Below, one piece after another: positions 7,612-16,083 of a DNA stretch of 64,000 nt. Origin of the DNA: an uncultured Xanthomonas sp. (GTDB lineage: Bacteria > Pseudomonadota > Gammaproteobacteria > Xanthomonadales > Xanthomonadaceae); the NCBI GenBank assembly GCA_943912265.1, contig CALTTS010000016.1, positions 1 to 64,000 on the forward strand. The letters run 5' to 3'. Position 1 is the stretch's first letter. The number at the start of each line of letters is the position of its first letter. Under the pieces are notes generated by a model. The model did no database searches and was not told the DNA's origin. It saw only the letters and a program-made list of their open reading frames with translations. Made by a program: the position numbers and the translations under genes.

Positions 7612-9489
7612 TCAGCCGCGCAGGCCGTCCACGTCGAGGATCAGGGCGATGCTGCCGTCGCCGATCAGGGTGGCACCGGCATAGCCCTTCAGCCCGCGCA
7701 CCGCGTGCGGCAGCGGCTTGATCACCACTTCCTCGCGCCCGCGCACCTGGTCGACGATCAGGCCGAAGCGCTGGTCGCCGCACTGCAGGACCACGATGGT
7801 CAGCAGCGCTTCGTTGCGCGCGGGCAGGCCGAGCCAGCGGCGCAGGTCGATCAGCGGCATCGTGGCGGATTGGCGGTCCAGCATCGGCTTGCCGTCGAAC
7901 CAGTGCAGCTTGTCGGCCGGGGCGTGCAGCACTTCCATCACCCGCGCCAGCGGCAGGGCATAGGTGGCATCGCCGGACTGCACCAGCAGCGTCGGCAGGA
8001 TCGCCAGGGTCAGCGGCACGCGGATGATGAAGCGGCTGCCCTTGCCGATCTCGGACTGGATCTGGATCTGCCCGCTCAGCTCGCGGATGCGCGAACTGAC
8101 CACGTCCATGCCGACGCCGCGCCCGGAGATGTCGGTGACCTCGGTCTTGGTCGAGAACCCCGGCAGGAAGATCAGGTTCAGGCATTCCTCGGTGGTCAGG
8201 CGCGAGGCGGTGTCGTTGTCGATCAGGCCCTTTTCGCGCGCCTTGGAACGCAGCCGCTCCGGGTCGATGCCGGCGCCGTCGTCGCGGATCTCGATGGTGA
8301 CGTAATCGCCTTCTTGCTGGGCCGACAGGCGCACGTGGCCGAGCCGGGGCTTGCCGACGTTCTCGCGCACGCTGGGCAGCTCGACGCCGTGGTCGATGGC
8401 ATTGCGGACCAGGTGCACCAGCGGATCATTGAGCGCCTCGACCAGGTTGCGGTCCAGCTCGGTCTCGGCGCCGACCAGCTCCAGGTCCACTTCCTTGGAC
8501 AGCGAACGGGCGACGTCGCGCGCCACCTTGGGGAAGCGCGAAAACACCTTGCTGACCGGCTGCATGCGGGTGCGCATCACCGCCGACTGCAGGCGCGCGG
8601 TGGCGATGTCCAGGTTGCTGACCGCGCGGTGCAGCTCCTCGTCCTGGATGCGCGCGCGCAGGGTCTTGAGGCGGTTGCGCGACAGCACCAGCTCGCCGAC
8701 CAGGTTGACGATCGCGTCCAGCCGCTTGGTGTCCACGCGCACCGTGGTTTCGGCCTCGACCGGGCGCGCGGCCGCGGCGGCGGGCTTGGCCGCCGGTTTG
8801 GGGGCCGGCGCCGGCGCGGCGGGCACCGCGGCCGGCGCCGGGGCCGGCTTGGCGGCGGCGTGCTTGACCGGGCCGTGGAGCTGGTCGAGCAAGGCCTCGA
8901 ACTCGGCCTCGGTGATGTCGCCGCTGGCGGGCTTGGCCGCCGCGGGAGCGCCGGCATGCGGCGCGGGGCCGTGGAGCTGGTCGAGCAGGGCTTCGAATTC
9001 GTCCTCGGTGATCAGGTCGCCGCCGCCGGCCGGCGCGGCCGGTTGGGCCGCTGCCGGCGGCGCGACCGTCACCGCGGCGGCGGGCAGGGCGGCCGGCGCC
9101 GGGCTGGCGTTGCCGGTCACGTCGAACTGGGCGATCAGCTCGGCCGGCGCGTCGTCCGGCTCGGTGCCGGCGCCGACCGCGTCGATCATCTGCTGCAGGT
9201 AGTCCAGCGCCTGCTGGGCGGCGTCGAAATGGCGCGCGCTCATGTGCACCTGGCCGGAGCGGACCGCGCCGAGCGAATCCTCGGCGGCGTGGCACAGGTG
9301 CACCATCGGCTGGATGCCGAGGAAGCCGGCGCCGCCCTTGAGCGTGTGGAAGCCGCGGAACACCGCGTTGAGCTGTTCGGCGTCGTCGGGCGAATGTTCC
9401 AGCTCGACCAGCTGCTCGCCGAGCCGGTCGACGATCTCCTGCGCCTCGACCAGGAAGTCGGCGGCGATTTCCGGCGTCACCCCGCTCAT
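7612..9489 (-). CDS. cheA: Chemotaxis histidine kinase CheA (flagellar cheY-cheZ-linked)
   Basis: 625 residues. Domains: HPt P1 with His48 in GFHTLKGG; a long Ala/Pro linker (about 110-245) instead of a classical P2; P3 starting at VRVDTKRLDAIVNLVGELV; a P4 ATPase with LVHLVRNAIDHGVE, RDDGAGIDPE and SGRGVGMDVV; and a CheW-like P5. The linker holds two copies (about 158-174 and 191-207) of the motif that also occurs in ParP. In Vibrio CheA the equivalent linker contains the region used for ParP-dependent polar localisation, so these copies are candidate ParP/ParC contacts. It lies 57 bases after cheZ. In Pseudomonas cheB comes next; here cheB is absent and motC follows. Confidence 0.95.
   Translation of the reverse strand: MSGVTPEIAADFLVEAQEIVDRLGEQLVELEHSPDDAEQLNAVFRGFHTLKGGAGFLGIQPMVHLCHAAEDSLGAVRSGQVHMSARHFDAAQQALDYLQQMIDAVGAGTEPDDAPAELIAQFDVTGNASPAPAALPAAAVTVAPPAAAQPAAPAGGGDLITEDEFEALLDQLHGPAPHAGAPAAAKPASGDITEAEFEALLDQLHGPVKHAAAKPAPAPAAVPAAPAPAPKPAAKPAAAAARPVEAETTVRVDTKRLDAIVNLVGELVLSRNRLKTLRARIQDEELHRAVSNLDIATARLQSAVMRTRMQPVSKVFSRFPKVARDVARSLSKEVDLELVGAETELDRNLVEALNDPLVHLVRNAIDHGVELPSVRENVGKPRLGHVRLSAQQEGDYVTIEIRDDGAGIDPERLRSKAREKGLIDNDTASRLTTEECLNLIFLPGFSTKTEVTDISGRGVGMDVVSSRIRELSGQIQIQSEIGKGSRFIIRVPLTLAILPTLLVQSGDATYALPLARVMEVLHAPADKLHWFDGKPMLDRQSATMPLIDLRRWLGLPARNEALLTIVVLQCGDQRFGLIVDQVRGREEVVIKPLPHAVRGLKGYAGATLIGDGSIALILDVDGLRG
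8870..8918 (-). repeat. Dispersed ~50-bp repeat, copy 2 (in cheA linker)
   Basis: Encodes DITEAEFEALLDQLHGP. It differs from copy 3 (8966-9017) and from the parP copy (4528-4579) by only a few bases. Confidence 0.8.
8966..9017 (-). repeat. Dispersed ~50-bp repeat, copy 3 (in cheA linker)
   Basis: Encodes LITEDEFEALLDQLHGP, the same core as the parP copy at 4528-4579. Copies 2 and 3 are about 50 bases apart, spaced by Ala/Pro codons. Confidence 0.8.
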
Positions 9490-9546
9490 GCGCGGGCTCC
9501 GGCGCGGCGTGCGGGCACGACGGTGGAAAGGGCGGGGCAGGCCGGG

Positions 9547-10197
9547 TCAGAGACCCAGGCCGGAGAGCAGTTCGTCGGCATCGTTCTGGGAAAACGCATC
9601 GTGGTCCAGAGTAGCAACGGCCGGGCCGGCCAAATCTGAAGCGGCCTTGCCGGATTCGGCCGGTTCGGCATGCGGTTTGAGCCCCAGCGAGGCGAAGTTT
9701 TCGTTGAGCCGGCGCAGGATGGTGGCGACGCGGCGGATGATCTGGCCGGTCAGGTCCTGGTAGCTCTGCGCCAGCACCAGTTCGGACAGGTTGCCGCGCA
9801 GCGCGGCAACCGCCTGCGCCTGGGCGTCGGTGAGCGGGCCGGCGGCCTTGAGCGTGTCGGTCAGCGCCCGGCACTGGTCGGCCAGGTCGAGGGTGCGGTG
9901 GCTGGCCTGCTCGGTGGTGAGGACGACGTGGTCCAGGCGCGCGCAGGCGTCTTCCAGCTCGTCGGAGGACACGTCCTCCCCGGCCACCGGCACGTCGCCG
10001 AGGGCGGCGCCCAGTTCGCGCGAGAGCCGGCGCAGGCCTTCCACCAGCGGCCGGGCACGCCAGGCGACGAGGGTGTCGATCTGCTGGCGCAGGGTGGTTT
10101 CGTCGCCGCGCTCGAAGGCTTCCAGCGCCACGCGCAGGTGCTCGACCAGCGCGGCGCGGCGTTCCTGCGGCGTGACCGGGGCGGAGGAGGTATCCAT
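9547..10197 (-). CDS. cheZ: CheY-P phosphatase CheZ
   Basis: 216 residues, almost all helical. The catalytic segment SYQDLTGQIIRRV carries Asp148 and the essential Gln152, equivalent to Asp143 and Gln147 of the E. coli enzyme. The C-terminal peptide QNDADELLSGLGL is the CheY-tethering helix, joined by a flexible Ala/Gly/Pro tether. It removes phosphate from CheY-P to end the switching signal. It follows cheY by 11 bases and precedes cheA, the gene order seen in Pseudomonas and other gammaproteobacteria with a CheZ-based system. Confidence 0.95.
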   Translation of the reverse strand: MDTSSAPVTPQERRAALVEHLRVALEAFERGDETTLRQQIDTLVAWRARPLVEGLRRLSRELGAALGDVPVAGEDVSSDELEDACARLDHVVLTTEQASHRTLDLADQCRALTDTLKAAGPLTDAQAQAVAALRGNLSELVLAQSYQDLTGQIIRRVATILRRLNENFASLGLKPHAEPAESGKAASDLAGPAVATLDHDAFSQNDADELLSGLGL

Positions 10198-10208
10198 GGC
10201 CGGCCCGC

Positions 10209-10607
10209 TCAGGCGGTGGCGCCGAAGCGCTCGAAGATCTTGGCCAGCTTCTCTTCCAGCGTCTGCGCGGTGAAGGGCTTGATGATGTAGCCGTTCACGC
10301 CGGCCTGGGCGGCTTCGATGATCTGCTCGCGCTTGGCCTCGGCGGTGACCATCAGCACCGGCAGGTGCTTGAGCTTGTCGTCGGCGCGGATCGCCTTGAG
10401 CAGGTCGATGCCGGTCATGCCGGGCATGTTCCAGTCGGTGACGACGAAATCGAAAGCGGATTGGTGGAGCGCAGTCAGGGCGGTGGTGCCGTCGTCGGCC
10501 TCGGCCGTGTTGGTGTACCCCAGGTCGTTGAGCAGATTCTTGACGATGCGACGCATCGTCGAGAAATCGTCCACGATCAGGATCCGCATGTCTTTGCTCA
10601 GGTTCAC
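10209..10607 (-). CDS. cheY: Flagellar-switch response regulator CheY
   Basis: A receiver-only protein with the signature [20 protein letters not shown] of CheY proteins that bind FliM. It has phospho-Asp in [11 protein letters not shown], switch Thr in LMVTAEA and Lys in YIIKPF. The chosen GTG start at 10607 (132 residues) has GGGAG 9 bases upstream; the ATG at 10589 (126 residues) would start exactly at MRIL and is the alternative. The longer open frame into fliA is not coding. It heads cheY-cheZ-cheA and is transcribed from a FliA promoter whose -35 box overlaps the fliA stop codon, giving a leader of about 95 bases. Confidence 0.93.
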   Translation of the reverse strand: MNLSKDMRILIVDDFSTMRRIVKNLLNDLGYTNTAEADDGTTALTALHQSAFDFVVTDWNMPGMTGIDLLKAIRADDKLKHLPVLMVTAEAKREQIIEAAQAGVNGYIIKPFTAQTLEEKLAKIFERFGATA

Positions 10608-10711
10608 TTCTCGAAACTCCCGGGAATGGCGCGGGCAGGGCCTCGGGGCACCCGCCGTGGTACGGACCCTCCGGCGCCGGGCGGCGCGGCGGAGGGGGCC
10701 GACAGCATAAG

Positions 10712-10738
10712 GTATCGGCCGCGGCGGACCGGACTTCA
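10712..10738 (-). promoter_or_regulatory. FliA (sigma-28) promoter of cheY-cheZ-cheA
   Basis: Minus strand TGAAGTCC, 11 bases, GCCGATAC. The first three bases of the -35 box are the TGA stop codon of fliA. Confidence 0.8.
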
Positions 10739-11488
10739 GTCCTCTTCCAGGCCGGCGTCGGCGGCCTCGTACACCGACAGCCGGCCGCGCAGCCGGACCA
10801 TCGCCTGGCCGTGGATCTGGCATACCCGCGACTCGCTGACGCCGAGCACCGCGCCGATCTCCTTCAGGTTCAGCTCCTGCTCGTAGTACAGCGAAAGCAC
10901 CAGCCGCTCGCGTTCGGGCAACTGGCCGATGGCACCGATCAGCTGTTCGCGGAATTCCTCCTGCTCGAACAGCTTTTCCGGCGTCGGCCCGCCGCTGGCG
11001 GCCAGGCGCGGCTCGCCGTTGTCCTCGATGTGCGACTCCAGGCTCAGCACGTGGCCGCGGGTGGCGTCCTCCATCAGCCGCATGTATTCGGGGACGGACA
11101 TCTCCATCGACGCGGCCACTTCGGTGGGCGAGGCGGCGCGGCCGGTGCGCTGCTCGATCGCGCGCACGGTGGCGGCGGCCTGGCGGGCGCGGCGGTGGAC
11201 CGAGCGCGGCACCCAGTCGCCGCGCCGCACCTCGTCGATCATCGCCCCGCGGATGCGGATGGAGGCGTAGGTCTCGAACGAGGCCCCCTGGTCGGCGTCG
11301 TAGCTGCGCGAGGCTTCGATCAGCCCGATCATGCCGGCCTGGACCAGGTCGTCCACCTCGACGCTGGCAGGCAGGCGCGCGGCCAGGTGGTGGGCGATGC
11401 GCTGGACCAGCGAGGCATGCTGGTTGATGTAGTCGGCCGGCGGCGTGCGCTTGACCGACTGGTAGGCGGCGCTGGGAGTGCTCATCAT
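10736..11488 (-). CDS. fliA: Flagellar sigma factor FliA (sigma-28)
   Basis: 250 residues (249 from the second ATG at 11485). Region 2 is visible as [20 protein letters not shown] with the -10-binding stretch [21 protein letters not shown]. Region 3 follows with [20 protein letters not shown]. Region 4 is an [24 protein letters not shown], which recognises the -35 box. It directs RNA polymerase to the late flagellar promoters listed in this window and is held inactive by FlgM (53995-54306). AGGAG lies 6 bases before the first ATG, which overlaps the flhG stop, so it is translationally linked to flhB-flhA-flhF-flhG. Confidence 0.96.
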   Translation of the reverse strand: MMSTPSAAYQSVKRTPPADYINQHASLVQRIAHHLAARLPASVEVDDLVQAGMIGLIEASRSYDADQGASFETYASIRIRGAMIDEVRRGDWVPRSVHRRARQAAATVRAIEQRTGRAASPTEVAASMEMSVPEYMRLMEDATRGHVLSLESHIEDNGEPRLAASGGPTPEKLFEQEEFREQLIGAIGQLPERERLVLSLYYEQELNLKEIGAVLGVSESRVCQIHGQAMVRLRGRLSVYEAADAGLEED

Positions 11489-12366
11489 GAATTGCTCCTG
11501 TCGATCATGCGTTCGACGAAGAACTCGACGTTGCCGCGCAGGCGCTCGGGGGCGCCCCAGCGGGCGATGGTGCGGGCCATGTCGAAGATCGCCCGGGCCG
11601 AGGGGCTGCCCGGATAGGCCTTCACCACCGGCTGGCGCTGGCGCACCGCGCGCACCATCCATTCGTCCTGCGGAATGCTGCCCAGATGGTTCAGCACCAC
11701 GCCGCCGAGGAAACGATCGCACACCGAGAGCATCTTCTGGTAGAGGCGGTAGCCTTCGGCCGGGTGCTCGATGCGGTTGGCGACGATGTGGATGCGCTCC
11801 ACCCCGTGCTGGCGCACCAGCAGCTTGATCAGGGCGTAGGCGTCGGTCATCGAGGCCGGCTCGTCGCAGACCACCATCAGGATGTCCTGCGCGGCCTGGC
11901 AGAAGGTCAGCACGCTGGCGTCGATGCCGGCGGCGGTGTCCACCAGCATGTTGTCCAGCTCGTAGGGCAGTTCGGCGAACACCTGCACCAGCCCCAGCCG
12001 TTCGCTGGCGTGTAGCTCGACCATGCGCTTGATGCCCGAGGCCGCCGGCGCCACCAGCAGGCCGTCCGGCCCCGGCACCAGCAGTTCCTCCAGGGTGCAG
12101 CGGCCGTCGACCAGGTCGGCCAGGGTGTAGGCCGGCGACAGCCCGAGCAGCACGTCGACGTTGGCCAGGCCGAGGTCGGCGTCCATCAGCAGCGTCTTGT
12201 GGCCGAACTGGGCCAGGGCCACGGCGAGGTTGGTGGCGATGGCGGTCTTGCCGACGCCGCCCTTGCCGCTGGTGACCGCCAGGGTGCGCACCGGATGCAT
12301 CGGCTTGCGCGCCGCGGCGGCCGGCAGGCCCGGTGGCGCGAGGAAGGAGCCGGGATCATGCGGCAT
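11485..12366 (-). CDS. flhG: MinD-like ATPase FlhG/FleN, flagellar number regulator
   Basis: 293 residues of the MinD/ParA family with Walker [15 protein letters not shown] at about 33-46, switch [16 protein letters not shown], and Walker B VDTAAGID. FlhG proteins limit flagellar number, in polar flagellates by acting on FlhF and by restraining FleQ. A short N-terminal extension of about 20 residues precedes the ATPase fold; in several homologues this extension stimulates FlhF GTPase. GGAGG lies 6 bases before the ATG at 12366, and the gene overlaps flhF by 11 bases. A C-terminal basic amphipathic stretch ([14 protein letters not shown] and onward) could bind the membrane. Confidence 0.94.
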   Translation of the reverse strand: MPHDPGSFLAPPGLPAAAARKPMHPVRTLAVTSGKGGVGKTAIATNLAVALAQFGHKTLLMDADLGLANVDVLLGLSPAYTLADLVDGRCTLEELLVPGPDGLLVAPAASGIKRMVELHASERLGLVQVFAELPYELDNMLVDTAAGIDASVLTFCQAAQDILMVVCDEPASMTDAYALIKLLVRQHGVERIHIVANRIEHPAEGYRLYQKMLSVCDRFLGGVVLNHLGSIPQDEWMVRAVRQRQPVVKAYPGSPSARAIFDMARTIARWGAPERLRGNVEFFVERMIDRSNS

Positions 12367-13864
12367 GGATGGCCTCCTCCTCGCGTGCCGGCGCCTCGTG
12401 GCTGCGGCGCAGCTGGCCCAGGCGCAGCACCAGGTTGGCGCGGCTGGCCAGGTGCAGGTCCTCGGGGATGCGCTGGCCGTCGGTGATCCACTGCAGCGGC
12501 AGCTCGCGCTGGATGATCGCCGACAGCGCGGCGCCGAGGCGTGCGGTTTCGTCGAGCTTGGTCAGCACCACGCCGGCCGGGGCCACCGGGGCGAAGCGGC
12601 TGATCGTGTCCTCGATGTCGGCCGGGTGCATGTTGGCCGGGATGGTCAGCAGCGTGCGCACGTTGCCCGCGCCCTTGAGCCAGTTGAGCTGCGCGGCCAG
12701 GGCGCGGTCGCGCTGGCTGATGCCGGTGGTGTCGATCAGCACCAGCTTGTAGCCGGCCACGCGGGCCAGCGCGTCCTGCAGCGACACGTTCTCGTTGACT
12801 TCGTGTACCGCGATGCCCATCTGCCGGCCGTAGCCGTGCAGGTGTTCGCGGCCGCCGATGCGGGCGGTGTCGGTGGTGATCATCGCCACGTCGCGGGTGC
12901 CGTGGGTTTCGGCGTACTGCGCGGCCAGCTTGGCGATGGTGGTGGTCTTGCCGGCGCCGGTGGGGCCGACCAGCGCGATCACGCCGCTTTCCTCGTCCAG
13001 CGGGTCGGCGCCGCTGAGCGGCACCAGCTGGGCGAACTGGCTGAGCATCTTGCCCCAGCCGCGCTCCACCGGGGTGTCGGCCGGGATGCGCTGGGCGATC
13101 TGCCGCGCCACCGCCGGCGCGCAGCCGAAGCTGTCGAGCATGTCCATCGCCAGGTTGCGGGCCGGCGAGCCGCGCAGGCGTTCGTCGCCGATCTGGTTCA
13201 GCTCGCGCTCGATCATCTTGCGCATCGCCGCCATCTCCTCGCGCATCTCGCGCAGCATCGCCGCGTCCTCCAGCGGCGCGCGGCGCGCGGGCACCGGTTC
13301 GCCGGCCAGGGTTTCGCTCGCGGCCAGCGCGGCGGCGGAGGCGGCGCGTTCCTCCGCGGCGGCCGGGCGCGCCGGCTCGGGATTGACCGCGGCGATGCGC
13401 GGCTGGGCCGGCGAGGCGAACACCGGGCGCGGCGCGGGCGGGCGCGTGGCCTGTTCGGCGCTGGCGCGGATCAGCCGTTCGGTCGCGCGGTCGGTGCTGC
13501 GGGCGATGCCCGGGTCGCCGGCGCCGACCCAGCGCGCCAGCGGCGGCAGGACGGCGGCGGGGATGCCCAGTGGCAGGTTGCGGCCGGTCAATGCGGTCGT
13601 CGGCGCGGTGTCCGGCGGCAGCGCGGCGGGGGCGGCCGCGCGCGGCGGCGGGGCCACGGCCGCCGCGGTTCCGGCCGCGGCCGGCGGGGCGAAGGCCTTC
13701 AGCGTGCTGCGCACCAGGTTCTCGTCGTAGTCGGTGGCGGCGATGACCTCCACGCCGTCGGCGGTGGCGCGGTTGGACAGGATCACCGCATCCGGCCCCT
13801 GTTCCTGGCGCACCTGGATCAGGGCGGCGCGCATGTCCGTGGCGTAATAGCGTTTGATCTTCAT
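12356..13864 (-). CDS. flhF: SRP-family GTPase FlhF, polar flagellum placement
   Basis: 502 residues. An N-terminal basic B domain (MKIKRYYATDMRAAL and onward, about 1-60) is followed by an Ala/Pro-rich linker (60-200), a helical N domain (200-285) and the SRP-type G domain. The P-loop GPTGAGKTTT is at about 300-309, with DTARIGGREHLHGYG and DTTGISQRD as further GTPase motifs, and TKLDETARLG near the end. FlhF marks the pole for flagellar assembly and works with FlhG. The start has no strong Shine-Dalgarno sequence. A 140-base gap separates it from flhA; no clear promoter was found there. Confidence 0.95.
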   Translation of the reverse strand: MKIKRYYATDMRAALIQVRQEQGPDAVILSNRATADGVEVIAATDYDENLVRSTLKAFAPPAAAGTAAAVAPPPRAAAPAALPPDTAPTTALTGRNLPLGIPAAVLPPLARWVGAGDPGIARSTDRATERLIRASAEQATRPPAPRPVFASPAQPRIAAVNPEPARPAAAEERAASAAALAASETLAGEPVPARRAPLEDAAMLREMREEMAAMRKMIERELNQIGDERLRGSPARNLAMDMLDSFGCAPAVARQIAQRIPADTPVERGWGKMLSQFAQLVPLSGADPLDEESGVIALVGPTGAGKTTTIAKLAAQYAETHGTRDVAMITTDTARIGGREHLHGYGRQMGIAVHEVNENVSLQDALARVAGYKLVLIDTTGISQRDRALAAQLNWLKGAGNVRTLLTIPANMHPADIEDTISRFAPVAPAGVVLTKLDETARLGAALSAIIQRELPLQWITDGQRIPEDLHLASRANLVLRLGQLRRSHEAPAREEEAIHAA

Positions 13865-14004
13865 GGGTCAGGCCTCGGCGCGGGAACGGGGGAAAGGAGT
13901 GGGACGGACGGCGGCACGGCATGCGACGGTCGGCGGTGGGGCGGCGGAGTGGGTCGTTAACATGCTCGTGTGGTCCTGGTTTGCCATTGCGTGTTTCGGG
14001 TGCC

Positions 14005-16083
14005 TCAGCTGATCGTGCCGATCAGCTTCAACCGCTTGTCTTCGGGGACTTCGTTGTAGGCCAGCACCGACAGTGCCGGGACGCTGTGCCGCACCAGCCG
14101 CGCCAGCGCGCCGCGCACCGGGCCGGGTACCAGCAGCACGGCCGGTTCGTCCTTGGCCTGCTGGCGGTTGACGCATTCGGCCAGGCTCTGGTGCAGGCGT
14201 TCGGCCAGGCCGGGTTCGAGCGCGGCGCCGCTGCCCTGGATGGAATCCTGCAAGACCCGTTCCAGTTGCGGCGCCAGCGTGTAGACGGGCAGTTCGTCGG
14301 TGTTGCCGGCGATTTCCTGGACGATGAAGCGTCCCAGCGCGGCGCGCACGGCCGCGGTCAGCTGTGCCGGGTCCTGGGTCTGCGGGGCCGAATCGATCAG
14401 CGCCTCGACGATCCGCCGCAGCTGGCGGATCGGCACGCGCTCGGTCAGCAGGTTCTGCAGCACCCGCACCACCACCGACAGCGGCAGCGCCTTGGGCGTC
14501 AGATCCTCGACGAGCTTGGGCGCGCTGCGGCCGAGCGTGGCCAGCAGCTGCTGCACCTCGTCGTGGCCGAGCAGTTCCGGCGCGTGGTCGCGGATCAGCG
14601 TGGACAGGTGGGTGGCGACCACGGTGGCCGGGTCGACCACGGTGTAGCCCAGCGATTCGGCCTGGGCGTGCTGGGCCGGCAGGATCCACACGGCATCCAG
14701 GCCGAAGGCCGGGTCCTTGCCGGGCAGGCCGTCGATCGGGCCGAGCGCGCCGCCCGGGTCGAGCGCCAGCTCGCGGTCCGGGTGGATGTCGGCGGTGGCC
14801 ACCGGCACGCCGTGCACCAGCAGCCGGTAGCTGGCCGGGCCGAGTTCGAGGTTGTCGCGGATGTGCACCGGCGGGATCAGGAAGCCCAGGTCCTGGGTCA
14901 GCTTGCGGCGCACGGACTTGATCCGCGACATCAGCTCGCCGCCCTGGTTCTTGTCCACCAGCGGGATCAGCCGGTAGCCGACCTCCAGGCCGAGCGGGTC
15001 CACCGGGCGCAGCTCGTCCCAGGTCAGTTCGTTGCTGGCCGCAGCGGTCGCGGCGGCCGCGGCCGGGTCGGGCTTGCCGGCGGCGGCGGGCTGCTGCTGT
15101 TTCTTCCACAGTTTCCAGGCGGCGAAGCCGAGCACCGCCGCCAGCGACAGGAAGGCGAGGTTGGGCATGCCCGGCACCAGCCCGACCAGGCCGATCACGC
15201 CGGCGGCCATCGCCAGCGCGCGGTGCTGGCCGAACACCTGGCTGACCATCGCCTTGCCCATGTCCTGCGAGCGCGAGGCGCGGGTGACCAGCATCGCCAC
15301 CGCGCTGGACACCAGCAGCGCCGGCAGCTGCGCCACCAGACCGTCGCCGATGGACAGCAGGGTGTAGGTCCTGGCCGCATCGCCCACCGGCATGCCGTGC
15401 TGGAGCACGCCGATGGCCAGGCCGCCGACCAGGTTGATGACCAGGATCAGGATGCCGGCGATGGCGTCGCCGCGGATGAACTTGCTGGCGCCGTCCATCG
15501 CGCCGTAGAAGTCGGCTTCCTCGCGCACTTCCTCGCGGCGCAGCTTGGCCTCCTCGCGGGTCAGCAGGCCGGCATTGAGGTCGGCGTCGATGGCCATCTG
15601 CTTGCCGGGCATGGCGTCGAGGATGAAGCGCGCGGACACTTCCGAGATGCGCCCGGCGCCCTTGGTGATGACCACGAAGTTGATGATGGTCAGGATCGCG
15701 AACACCACGATGCCGACCGCGTAGTTGCCGCCGACCACGAATTCGCCGAAGGATTCGATCACCTTGCCGGCCGCTTCCGGGCCGTTCTGGCCGTGCAGCA
15801 GCACCACCCGGGTGGAGGCCACGTTCAGCGCCAGGCGCAGCATCGTGGTCATCAGCAGCACGATCGGGAAGATGGTGAAGTCCAGCGGGCGCTGCACGTA
15901 GATCACCGCCAGCATCACCACCAGCGACAGCGCGATGTTGAAGCTGAACAGCATGTCCAGCACCGGCGGCGCCAGCGGCAGCACCACCATCGCCAGCATC
16001 GCCAGCACGATGATCGGCGCGCCCAGGCCGTTGCGCAGCAGGTCGGCCATGCGCGAGGTCACGCGGGATGCCACGGCGCTCAT
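14005..16083 (-). CDS. flhA: Flagellar type III export gate protein FlhA
   Basis: 692 residues, the normal length. About eight membrane segments fill the first 330 residues (for example IIVLAMLAMVVLPLAPPVLD and FNIALSLVVMLAVIYV). The conserved cytoplasmic loop of the family, DADLNAGLLTREEA, is present. A C-terminal soluble domain of about 340 residues receives chaperone-substrate complexes. FlhA forms the nonameric ring of the export gate. The ATG at 16083 overlaps the flhB stop by 4 bases. An open frame in this reading frame extends far upstream through flhB and the EAL gene, but only this part is coding. Confidence 0.96.
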   Translation of the reverse strand: MSAVASRVTSRMADLLRNGLGAPIIVLAMLAMVVLPLAPPVLDMLFSFNIALSLVVMLAVIYVQRPLDFTIFPIVLLMTTMLRLALNVASTRVVLLHGQNGPEAAGKVIESFGEFVVGGNYAVGIVVFAILTIINFVVITKGAGRISEVSARFILDAMPGKQMAIDADLNAGLLTREEAKLRREEVREEADFYGAMDGASKFIRGDAIAGILILVINLVGGLAIGVLQHGMPVGDAARTYTLLSIGDGLVAQLPALLVSSAVAMLVTRASRSQDMGKAMVSQVFGQHRALAMAAGVIGLVGLVPGMPNLAFLSLAAVLGFAAWKLWKKQQQPAAAGKPDPAAAAATAAASNELTWDELRPVDPLGLEVGYRLIPLVDKNQGGELMSRIKSVRRKLTQDLGFLIPPVHIRDNLELGPASYRLLVHGVPVATADIHPDRELALDPGGALGPIDGLPGKDPAFGLDAVWILPAQHAQAESLGYTVVDPATVVATHLSTLIRDHAPELLGHDEVQQLLATLGRSAPKLVEDLTPKALPLSVVVRVLQNLLTERVPIRQLRRIVEALIDSAPQTQDPAQLTAAVRAALGRFIVQEIAGNTDELPVYTLAPQLERVLQDSIQGSGAALEPGLAERLHQSLAECVNRQQAKDEPAVLLVPGPVRGALARLVRHSVPALSVLAYNEVPEDKRLKLIGTIS

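Noticed and set aside
13868..13985. 39-codon frame between flhA and flhF
   Set aside because: It has a Pro/Ala/Arg-rich composition, no ribosome-binding site and no recognisable family.
14247..14262. Sigma-54-like GGAACGGGTCTTGCA inside flhA
   Set aside because: The spacing fits, but it lies inside coding sequence, about 390 bases from flhF, and no transcript unit starts there. Chance match.
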